Part shown: positions 24,445 through 31,129 of the stretch, piece by piece
Numbering within the stretch: the stretch's first letter is position 1
Layout of the letters: every line of letters starts with the position of its first letter
Source of the DNA: a virus
Virus record (IMG/VR): IMGVR_UViG_3300006793_003853
Coordinates: 1-43,703 of that record
Length of the DNA stretch: 43,703 nt
Direction: 5' to 3' (one strand)
Program-made: the position numbers and the translations under genes
Notes under the pieces: model-generated
Database searches by the model: none
Told to the model about the DNA's origin: nothing
The model's input: only the letters and a program-made list of their open reading frames with translations

Positions 24445-24906
24445 TTATGCGGGTTTGGTGGGCCAAGTGACCGACATTGGAAACCCAGACTGTTCTGGAA
24501 TGTCTCGTAATGCTTGGCGGTAATCTAACCAGGCCTGAGAAGGAGAGTCTGTATCAGAAAACATCATCCAATCAGTTTCTCTCAATAGATAGTTTCTTTC
24601 CTGTCTAACCATCTCTTCTTGTGTAGGGTCATCAAACCCAGGCGGAGGAGGGGGAGTCCAAGCGGTCGCACTTGATGTGCCGATATCACCCACAGACAGG
24701 GGACTAGTTTCAGTAGCAGTTTCTTGATAGTCCCAGTGTGCAACGACAAACTGAGCGTGATCTTCAATTAAACCAGTAATCGCTTCTGCTTCCCAATTTT
24801 CTGGATTGAAGTTTTTGAAAAAATCATCCTTTCCTTCAGCGAAATATCTAACACTGAGGAACTTGTGTTTGGGTTCTGCTTTTAAGATTTCGTAAGAATA
24901 ATTCAT
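24445..24906 (-). CDS. Tail-fibre assembly chaperone-like protein (Phage_tail_APC type)
   Basis: I use ATG 24906 (MNYSYEILKAEPKHKFLSVR), which has AGGT upstream and follows the preceding stop; an alternative start at 24924 overlaps that gene. The 153-residue protein ends with RNYLLRETDWMMFSDTDSP, then SQAWLDYRQALRDIPEQSGF, then VTWPTKP, the hallmark of the phage tail assembly chaperone family (R-x-x-L-L-x-x-(T/S)-D-W ... Y-R-Q-A-L-R-D). Such proteins assist fibre folding or attachment. Its place among fibre genes agrees. Confidence 0.8.
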   Translation of the reverse strand: MNYSYEILKAEPKHKFLSVRYFAEGKDDFFKNFNPENWEAEAITGLIEDHAQFVVAHWDYQETATETSPLSVGDIGTSSATAWTPPPPPGFDDPTQEEMVRQERNYLLRETDWMMFSDTDSPSQAWLDYRQALRDIPEQSGFPMSVTWPTKPA

Positions 24907-24914
24907 TTTTTTAC

Positions 24915-25439
24915 CTATGACCAATATACTGTATGTGTCAAATCGTCTCCATAACTAGAAACACTGTAGTCTTTAGTATATCTTAAACGTAAGTACGACC
25001 CTGCTCCAATCGATAAACTGCTGTTGTTGTAACTATAACCACTACCAGACTGACGCCACAACTGTGATCCTCCGTTATAAACATATCCAAAGTCATAGTT
25101 TCGTTCACTACTTATTACAGCGTTCACATTAAACGTAGCAGTGCCTCCAGAAACATTAAAATAAATATTTGCCTGAGAATTGTGTGATTTGTTCTGTGAG
25201 TATCCTGTCCACTTACTACTGCTTGTTCCTGATCCAGTGTTATACCAACTTGATCTAGACACACTTACAGAAACAGCAGATGCACCATAGAAGTTGCTAA
25301 ACGAGGATGCCGCACCCGACGATTTTCCTATAAGTCCACGAATATCTGAGTCGTTGATGCTACAAAGTGTACCTGATGATCCCCCAGCTTCAATGTGTAT
25401 ATCGTTGAGACTGATTGTTCCACTACTCTGAAGAGCCAC
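24915..25439 (-). CDS. Short tail-fibre-like virion protein
   Basis: The 174-residue protein starts MALQSSGTISLNDIHIEAGG, then SINDSDIRGLIGKSSGAASS and FSNFYGAS, an N-terminal module shared by many marine phage tail proteins. The rest is Ser/Tyr/Gly-rich beta sequence with aromatic repeats (GSQLWRQSGSGYSYNNSSL, RLRYTKDYSV). It could be the receptor-binding tip or a cap attached to the S74 fibre encoded just upstream, whose gene it overlaps by 17 bases. Confidence 0.65.
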   Translation of the reverse strand: MALQSSGTISLNDIHIEAGGSSGTLCSINDSDIRGLIGKSSGAASSFSNFYGASAVSVSVSRSSWYNTGSGTSSSKWTGYSQNKSHNSQANIYFNVSGGTATFNVNAVISSERNYDFGYVYNGGSQLWRQSGSGYSYNNSSLSIGAGSYLRLRYTKDYSVSSYGDDLTHTVYWS

Positions 25440-26994
25440 CGATCATCTCCTTCAATTCTTCAATTTGTTCTTGTTGCTCTTTGATTGCTTCAATTAATAG
25501 TCCTACCATGTTTCCATACCTCACGACTTTAAATGCTTCGTCGGTATCTAGGTCTTTACTCTCATAAACAAGCTCCGGCAGCACCGCTTCAACTTCTTGT
25601 GCAATAACACCACTAGACTTACCCCCATCCTTCTTGTATGTAAATTGCACTCCGTTTAGAGACTTTACTTTATCAAGAGAGTTGGGGATATTAGTTATAT
25701 TTTCTTTTAGTTTAATATCTGATGGGTCAGAGTAGGCTGTAATATTTCCTTGACATCTTAGGCTGCCGTCATTGGCGAACGCGGCAACATCATCACCGCT
25801 CCGTCTTAATCTCAAAACTTCAGTGGAATTAGACCCAGATGCAATATAAAAACGATTTGAATGATACTCAATTTTTCCTTGATTTGATCCAGGATTCCCA
25901 CTCCAACTCTCATTGCTTTCCTCAAGAAAATATAAACTAGGTGAATATCCATCGTCTGCTCGTATTCTTAATTGCCACTGTCCTGCGTGATTTAAAAATC
26001 CTTGGTAATCATTATCAGCATAAAACCAACCCTGCACTGAACCCTCGTATTCAGCACACAGTTTTAACCAGTTAGCGCCCGTACCACCAGCAATCGTCCA
26101 TCCATCGTCGTTATCAGAATAAAAATGCTGAGTAGTTGCCTGATTGTATAGACCTTTTCCACTATTATAATTGCGGAACCAGCCGTCAGAATAAGATTCG
26201 GATGCCCTTACATTTTTACCAGAAGTGTCCCATGTATATCCGTCTAAGTTGTCAGCATTACCTCCATCAGCAGAAGTAATGTATCCAGCACCATTCGTCA
26301 ATTGATTATTGTTCGTTGGGATAGTAGGTTTGCCAGTTAGATCAGCATAAGCACCAGAGAATAATGTAGGTTTACCTGTTAGGTCGGCATACGCGCCACT
26401 GAATGTAGAATACGATCCCAAGTCACTGATCTGTGACTCAGTAATTGAGAGCGCGGCTTGATGACCAGTGACATCAGATTCGGTTACAGTGTACCCTGTG
26501 ATGTATGATGCACCGTTAGTCAATTCGTTGTTGTTCGTTGGGATAGTAGGTGTACCAGTGAGGTCACTGTATGCACCACTTGATGCAACAGTAGCAAGAC
26601 CCAGATTGGTCACTGCATTTGTCTTTTGCGCTGAGGTTAAGGACTGATCGTCTACATCAATGCGTAATCGATTACCAAGAGATGTTGCAGTTGTCGTAGA
26701 AAAACTAGCATCGTCTCCGAGCGCCGCGGCAAGTTCATTGAGCGTGTTTAAAGTTGAAGGCGCAGAGTCTACTAGATCGCTTGTCCGTGTGCCGATTCTA
26801 TCATCAATCGCCGCCGCAGTCATAAACTTCGTGTTTACGTCTGAAAAAGAATCTGTACTATGAATAACTGCGGTGTTGGCAAATCCACTTACTTTGAGTC
26901 CTTCATCGGCAGAATCTTTGACACCTTTGTTTGTATTTTTTAAGAGTTTTCCTCTGACGTTATCAAAGAAAAACTTTCTGTTTCTACGAGCCAT
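25423..26994 (-). CDS. Tail fibre with C-terminal S74 intramolecular chaperone
   Basis: The start is ATG 26994, overlapping the upstream stop (TAATG); a longer start at 27033 lies inside the previous gene. The 523-residue fibre has an N-terminal helical/beta shaft, repeated segments of the type DLTGxPTIPTNNN-x-LTNGA (seen twice, and partly a third time), a mid part rich in W/Y/G that may bind receptor, and a C-terminal peptidase S74 domain: SDPSDIKLKENI with the Ser-Lys pair for self-cleavage, GVIAQEVEAVLPELV and a final coiled coil EAIKEQQEQIEELKEMI. S74 domains fold the trimer and then cut themselves off. Confidence 0.88.
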   Translation of the reverse strand: MARRNRKFFFDNVRGKLLKNTNKGVKDSADEGLKVSGFANTAVIHSTDSFSDVNTKFMTAAAIDDRIGTRTSDLVDSAPSTLNTLNELAAALGDDASFSTTTATSLGNRLRIDVDDQSLTSAQKTNAVTNLGLATVASSGAYSDLTGTPTIPTNNNELTNGASYITGYTVTESDVTGHQAALSITESQISDLGSYSTFSGAYADLTGKPTLFSGAYADLTGKPTIPTNNNQLTNGAGYITSADGGNADNLDGYTWDTSGKNVRASESYSDGWFRNYNSGKGLYNQATTQHFYSDNDDGWTIAGGTGANWLKLCAEYEGSVQGWFYADNDYQGFLNHAGQWQLRIRADDGYSPSLYFLEESNESWSGNPGSNQGKIEYHSNRFYIASGSNSTEVLRLRRSGDDVAAFANDGSLRCQGNITAYSDPSDIKLKENITNIPNSLDKVKSLNGVQFTYKKDGGKSSGVIAQEVEAVLPELVYESKDLDTDEAFKVVRYGNMVGLLIEAIKEQQEQIEELKEMIGGSSE

Positions 26995-27947
26995 TATTGT
27001 GCAACCTCTATCGTCTTGACAATTGCAGTCCATCGAATCGTCTTACTAGCGACACCAGTTACAAACACATTGATTGCATCGTTTGTGTCATCTGCCCTAA
27101 CATCGACGGACATGTTTACATCATCCTGAGCGACAGCAATTTCGTAAACATCACCTACGTCAGCGACAGTACCAGAGAAGTTGTCTGCACAACCCTTCAA
27201 GTGCCACGCACCAGACTCTCCTGTTGCGTCTGTCCTTCTAGAAACAATATTTACTTCATAAAACATTGTTGTGTTTGAGGGTACAGAAATTCTAGTTGAA
27301 CCTCCTATCAATACTTCTGTCTCAGTGGCATCTGTTGTTGTGCCGTACAGAACATATTGTTTGGTGTAGAAGTCAGTCGCGCCCTGTGTTGTAGTGCCAG
27401 TGAGACCAGTGTTTCCCGTAATGTCAATATTACCCGTTCCAGTAATATCGTTTGAGTTTAAATCTAGATCGCCCCCAAGTTGCGGAGTAGTATCACTCAC
27501 CAAATCTGTTGAGACAGTGGCAAAAGAAAGCGTACCACTGCCATCCGTCTTTAAAAACTGGCCAGCAGAACCGTCTGAAGTGGGATACGTCAATCCCATT
27601 GCAGTAAGGGAAATATTGACTGTGAGACTTCTAAAGATTTCGTCGTAATGCAACAGACCCAAATCTGTTGGGGTGAGTCCATTGTTTTCTGTTTCTGCAA
27701 TGGACCCCAGATCGCCAGTATGACTAAAAGTAGTTAAATCACCAAAATCCTGAGTATCGTTTGCAGAAGCAAATGTAATACTCCCAGCTGAGGAAGAAGA
27801 TGAACCAAGAGAGACAACCGTACCATCAACCTTTTTAGAATGGATAGTACCATCCGCTAGGTTTATGGCAAGTTCCCCAACAGCTAAATCACTGGCAGTA
27901 GGAGCTCCACTTGATTCACTTCTTTTTGGCTTGATGATATTCGTCAT
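26994..27947 (-). CDS. Tail-fibre-type structural protein
   Basis: The 317-residue protein begins MTNIIKPKRSESSGAPTASD and LAVGELAINLADGTIHSKK, the docking module that also opens the fibre at 28175. The middle is a beta-solenoid-like shaft (PQLGGDLDLNSNDITGTGNI) and the last 110 residues form a more compact beta domain (STRISVPSNTTMFYEVNIVS, WHLKGCADNF, DVRADDTNDAINVFVTGVA) that could bind receptor or partner. Start is one base from the previous stop. Confidence 0.75.
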   Translation of the reverse strand: MTNIIKPKRSESSGAPTASDLAVGELAINLADGTIHSKKVDGTVVSLGSSSSSAGSITFASANDTQDFGDLTTFSHTGDLGSIAETENNGLTPTDLGLLHYDEIFRSLTVNISLTAMGLTYPTSDGSAGQFLKTDGSGTLSFATVSTDLVSDTTPQLGGDLDLNSNDITGTGNIDITGNTGLTGTTTQGATDFYTKQYVLYGTTTDATETEVLIGGSTRISVPSNTTMFYEVNIVSRRTDATGESGAWHLKGCADNFSGTVADVGDVYEIAVAQDDVNMSVDVRADDTNDAINVFVTGVASKTIRWTAIVKTIEVAQ

Positions 27948-28124
27948 TTACTTCTTTTCTTTTTTCTCTTCCGGCTCGGACAACCCAGGCATTTCTGTAG
28001 CTGAATCTTGTAGTTTTGCGTTTGCATTCTCCAAGTGAGCTTTGAGAAGTAAATTCTCTTGGGTCAATTCGTTAATTTTGCTGGTCAACTTATTCACATA
28101 AAGTTGCAAAAATTCTTCGTCCAT
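27948..28124 (-). CDS. Small coiled-coil protein among fibre genes
   Basis: I prefer ATG 28124, with GGAG correctly spaced, over the track-type start at 28136. The 58-residue product (MDEEFLQLYVNKLTSKINEL ... ENLLLKAHLENANAKLQD) is one amphipathic helix with heptad leucines, ending in a Glu/Lys tail. It may be a trimeric or dimeric linker or assembly helper for the fibres. It follows a strong terminator, so its expression may depend on read-through. Confidence 0.6.
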   Translation of the reverse strand: MDEEFLQLYVNKLTSKINELTQENLLLKAHLENANAKLQDSATEMPGLSEPEEKKEKK

Positions 28125-28139
28125 AATATTCTCCATATT

Positions 28140-28165
28140 AAAACGGGGGGACGTATCCCCCCTCA
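28140..28165 (-). terminator. Rho-independent terminator after the long fibre gene
   Basis: The minus strand has GGGGGGA-TACG-TCCCCCC, a seven-pair G/C-rich stem with the same TACG loop as the gp23 terminator, followed by GTTTTAATAT. It lies 13 bases past the stop of the 515-residue fibre gene. Confidence 0.82.
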
Positions 28166-28174
28166 GTAAACTAT

Positions 28175-29722
28175 TTAGTAAGTACCACCATCGATGGTAG
28201 CATTAGCAATAGTTTTTGAAGTACCACCAGCCAAGAAAGTACCGACTCTTGTATCTGTGTAGTACAGGTTAGTTGATCCTTCACTGAGATCATCCGTGTC
28301 AAAGTTAGAAATACTAGAAACAGTACCAGTTACGTTACCTGTTACATTACCTTCAAGGTTTGCAACAAGAGTACCCACTGTGTATCCAGTTCCACCCGTA
28401 TTGACGGTAGTGGTCGGAGCTGATTGTAGGTCTTTAAACAACTTCCACTTACCACTGTCAGATGCATCACGGAATAGACCAGAGTACAGGTCTAGCGAAC
28501 CAGATGTGTCATACAGACCATAGAAACCAAGGTCAACAGAGTCAGAAGCACCGTTACCAGAACCAATTGAGAACAATGGGTCGGTCACTTCCAAGTTTGT
28601 TGTGGCAACAGTAGTTGTTGTTCCGTTTACAGTAAGGTTACCAGCGATTGTTACATCATCTGGCAGACCGATAGTGATCTGGTTATTAGAAACCGCAGTT
28701 TCGATCTCATTTGTTGTACCAGCGAATGTAAGCGTTTCACCACCAGCAACCGTGTCAGTACTTCCACTGTCAGCGGCAACATCAAAAGAAGTTGCAATAG
28801 ACTGTGTTGAAACAGCAGTTACAAGACCCTTAGCGTTGACTGTAATAACGGGAACAGCCGTTGTAGAACCGAAAGAACCTACGTTACTGTTTACTGTTGC
28901 GAGAGTAGAGGTTCCACTTACTGCTGCTGAACCATCAAAGGCAGCAGAAGTCCATGAGACATCTCCTGTCATACCAACTGTGCGAGCAGTTGCGAGAGCA
29001 GTAGCAGTATCAGCATTACCTGTTACGTCACCAGTAATATCACCAGTAACGTCACCTGTTACGTTGCCCGTAAGTGGACCAGTAATACCCGCAAAGGTGA
29101 CACTAGCGTTCGTAGCAACGTCCTGACCAATACTAATCGCATCAGCGGCAACTGTAACACCAGTACCAGCACCAACATTCAGAGTGACATCACCAGATGT
29201 TCCACCACCAGTTAGACCGGAACCAGCGACAACAGACTCAATGTCACCGGCATCGTTTGTAAATGAAATTACACCAGTAGTAGAGTTGTATGAAATATCA
29301 CCACTAGCAGATATAGCAGCTCTTGCTCTAGCAGTAGTGTGGTAAAGGTTGGTTGAACCTTCAGAGATGTCATCTGTATCGTGGTTACTAACATCACTAA
29401 CTGTACCAGTGACATTACCAGTTACGTTGCCTGTGAGTGCAGCAGTAATTGTACCAGCAGAGAAGTTACCAGAACCATCTCTCTTTACAATTTTAGATGC
29501 GGTGTTAGCATTAGTGGCGCCATCTACCTCATCGGTGTAGTACTTACCACCGATGGTGTGAATAACTGCGTTAGAACCACTATCAACCGACTCCATATAT
29601 AATTTTGCAGAAGCACCATCATTAGAGGTATCTTGTGCATAAGCCATTTCACCGTTGAGCAAGTCGCTGGTAGCTGGAGCGGCGCTGCCCGTTGACCTTT
29701 TAATCTGAATTGTTGTTGACAT
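28175..29722 (-). CDS. Repeat-rich tail fibre protein
   Basis: The 515-residue protein starts with the docking module MSTTIQIKRSTGSAAPATSD, LLNGEMAYAQD. The shaft has several TGNVTGNVTG-type repeats (for example GNVTGDVTGDITGDVTGNAD), GSGLTGGGTSGDVTLNVGAG and two copies of (D/N)-x-DTDD(I/L)SEGSTNLY(H/Y)T. It ends with KTIANATIDGGTY, almost the same C-terminal peptide as the neighbouring 87-residue protein. This composition is typical of marine phage long fibres. No enzymatic domain is seen. Confidence 0.85.
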   Translation of the reverse strand: MSTTIQIKRSTGSAAPATSDLLNGEMAYAQDTSNDGASAKLYMESVDSGSNAVIHTIGGKYYTDEVDGATNANTASKIVKRDGSGNFSAGTITAALTGNVTGNVTGTVSDVSNHDTDDISEGSTNLYHTTARARAAISASGDISYNSTTGVISFTNDAGDIESVVAGSGLTGGGTSGDVTLNVGAGTGVTVAADAISIGQDVATNASVTFAGITGPLTGNVTGDVTGDITGDVTGNADTATALATARTVGMTGDVSWTSAAFDGSAAVSGTSTLATVNSNVGSFGSTTAVPVITVNAKGLVTAVSTQSIATSFDVAADSGSTDTVAGGETLTFAGTTNEIETAVSNNQITIGLPDDVTIAGNLTVNGTTTTVATTNLEVTDPLFSIGSGNGASDSVDLGFYGLYDTSGSLDLYSGLFRDASDSGKWKLFKDLQSAPTTTVNTGGTGYTVGTLVANLEGNVTGNVTGTVSSISNFDTDDLSEGSTNLYYTDTRVGTFLAGGTSKTIANATIDGGTY

Positions 29723-29760
29723 TTAACTTTCTCCCTAGAGTTTTTATGTTTTTATTTTTT

Positions 29761-30024
29761 TTAAAATGTTCCACCATCTATAGAATTGACACTTACATTA
29801 GCTGAAGACAGGGGAGCGGATTCCCAATTGCCCGAGTCTGAGTCATATACTAACGTATCGCCGTCTGCCAAGTTTTGTAAGTCTACCCCCTGTAGACCAT
29901 CGATACTTGTAGAGGTCTGTGTCTTTGATGTGTTGGTTACTGCTGTTTTTAATCTAGCAGTAGTACTTGGAGACTGCGTTACTATTCTAGTCCCAGACGA
30001 ACCCAGTGTTACGTTGACAGCCAT
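29761..30024 (-). CDS. Small virion protein with IDGGTF terminus
   Basis: The 87-residue protein contains NLADGDTLVYDSDSGNWESA and ends NSIDGGTF. The D-G-D-x-L-x-Y-D-x-x-x-x-x-W motif is widespread in marine phage fibre-region proteins and marks a small beta module. Its short length suggests an adaptor or connector between baseplate and fibres. Its ATG overlaps the previous stop (ATGG/TAATG-type coupling at 30024). Confidence 0.65.
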   Translation of the reverse strand: MAVNVTLGSSGTRIVTQSPSTTARLKTAVTNTSKTQTSTSIDGLQGVDLQNLADGDTLVYDSDSGNWESAPLSSANVSVNSIDGGTF

Positions 30025-30350
30025 TACTTAGTCACCTCCGGTGTTACGGTTACTATACCCTCCAAGATTCTCAGAGTTTCGACCGAACTAGCAATCTCAA
30101 TGTCATAGACATATCTTCCAGATTTTATATCACTGGTCTGAGCGGCAGTCAATGAAATTGTTATCTCTCCTGTGCCGTCTACTTTTGCTGTTGTAAAATC
30201 TGTATAAGTATTAGTATAATAACTTTTTCGCAGTTGTGCGGACACGGTATAATCTGTCAAGACTTTTGCCGTCCCGTCATCGTTGGTCAGAGTTATTGTC
30301 AAGGAAAACGTTGTACCCTGATCTATTGTGATATTCTGTACAGTGGCCAT
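30024..30350 (-). CDS. Immunoglobulin-like virion protein
   Basis: The 108-residue protein reads as one beta sandwich: NITIDQGTTFSLTITLTND, VLTDYTVSAQLRKSYY, TGEITISLTAAQTSDIKSGR, YVYDIEIASS and RILEGIVTVTPEVTK. The Q-G-x-T-F-x-L-x-x-x-x-x-(D/N)-x-x-G-x-x-x-x-L-x-x-Y pattern is that of small Ig-like or BppU-N-type phage baseplate/fibre proteins. It is the first gene of the fibre block after the late promoter at 30373. Confidence 0.7.
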   Translation of the reverse strand: MATVQNITIDQGTTFSLTITLTNDDGTAKVLTDYTVSAQLRKSYYTNTYTDFTTAKVDGTGEITISLTAAQTSDIKSGRYVYDIEIASSVETLRILEGIVTVTPEVTK

Positions 30351-30372
30351 TTTCTATCCTTTTTGTTCTTAT

Positions 30373-30380
30373 TATTTATA
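30373..30380 (-). promoter_or_regulatory. Late promoter (TATAAATA) for the fibre block
   Basis: TATAAATA on the minus strand, 23 bases upstream of the ATG at 30350. It lies in the 44-base divergent gap to the plus-strand glycosyltransferase gene starting at 30395, so this small space serves both directions; no clear plus-strand promoter is visible in it. Confidence 0.82.
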
Positions 30381-30394
30381 AGAAAGAGAATATT

Positions 30395-31129
30395 ATGAAA
30401 ACAGTTGTGACGGTTCTTTATGGTGAAAAGTATAGTGCGGATGACGTACACTATATTTATGATAAAACCAAACAGTACAATCATATATGCATCGTAGATG
30501 ACGAGAACAGCAAACACCTTAACAAAAATATAAAACAAATCCGAATAGAAGAACCAGAGGGACACTGGGAGAAGATAAAAATATTCAAAAATAATTGGCA
30601 AGGGGATTGCCTTTACCTAGACTTAGATGTTATAATACAGGGTAGTCTAGACAAATTGTTCGACCACTGTTCAAAACCAACAATTTGTTATTGTTACTGG
30701 AAGGCTCCGTGGGATACCAGTGAGAATAAAATCTACAACAAACCAAAAAAGTATCATTTTGACGATGGTTCTGATGATCTACCTTGGACATATAAGTGGT
30801 TGGGATTGTGGAATTCCAGCGTGATGGCATGGAACGGGAATGACGCGAGATATATCTACGACTACTTTGAAGATAACGATCAATATTTTATGACTAAATA
30901 CTGTGGAGACGATAGATTTTTATACCACGAAAAACTCTTCGACAACACATTTCCCAAGGGATTGATGTACTCGTTTCAAGCCGGAGTAGATTACGACACA
31001 GACGTATCCCCAAGAGGATATAAAATAAAACCAGAATATCCAATCGTGATTATGAATGGTCTAACTGCAAAAGATGAGTTGAGAAAAAAATATTATGATG
31101 CACTTTCTCTGCATGAAATGGGGAAATAA
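30395..31129 (+). CDS. Glycosyltransferase (paralog 1 of the tandem array)
   Basis: The 244-residue GT-A-type protein has a D-x-D motif in LYLDLDVIIQGSLDKLF (near residue 75), which binds a metal and the nucleotide-sugar. The N-terminal VLYGEKYSADDVHYIYDKT matches the K/G-x-KY-x-x-x-x-V-x-x-(L/I) opening of the next three genes. Later WLGLWNSSVMAWNG and GDDRFLYHEKLF correspond to acceptor and donor contacts. It starts at ATG 30395 after AAGAAAGAG. Substrates are unknown; it overlaps the next gene by 35 bases. Confidence 0.75.
   Translation: MKTVVTVLYGEKYSADDVHYIYDKTKQYNHICIVDDENSKHLNKNIKQIRIEEPEGHWEKIKIFKNNWQGDCLYLDLDVIIQGSLDKLFDHCSKPTICYCYWKAPWDTSENKIYNKPKKYHFDDGSDDLPWTYKWLGLWNSSVMAWNGNDARYIYDYFEDNDQYFMTKYCGDDRFLYHEKLFDNTFPKGLMYSFQAGVDYDTDVSPRGYKIKPEYPIVIMNGLTAKDELRKKYYDALSLHEMGK

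Noticed and set aside
28602-29126. 174-residue plus-strand ORF opposite the long fibre gene
   Set aside because: Its Val/Pro/Thr-rich sequence is the antisense of TGNVTG-type fibre repeats.
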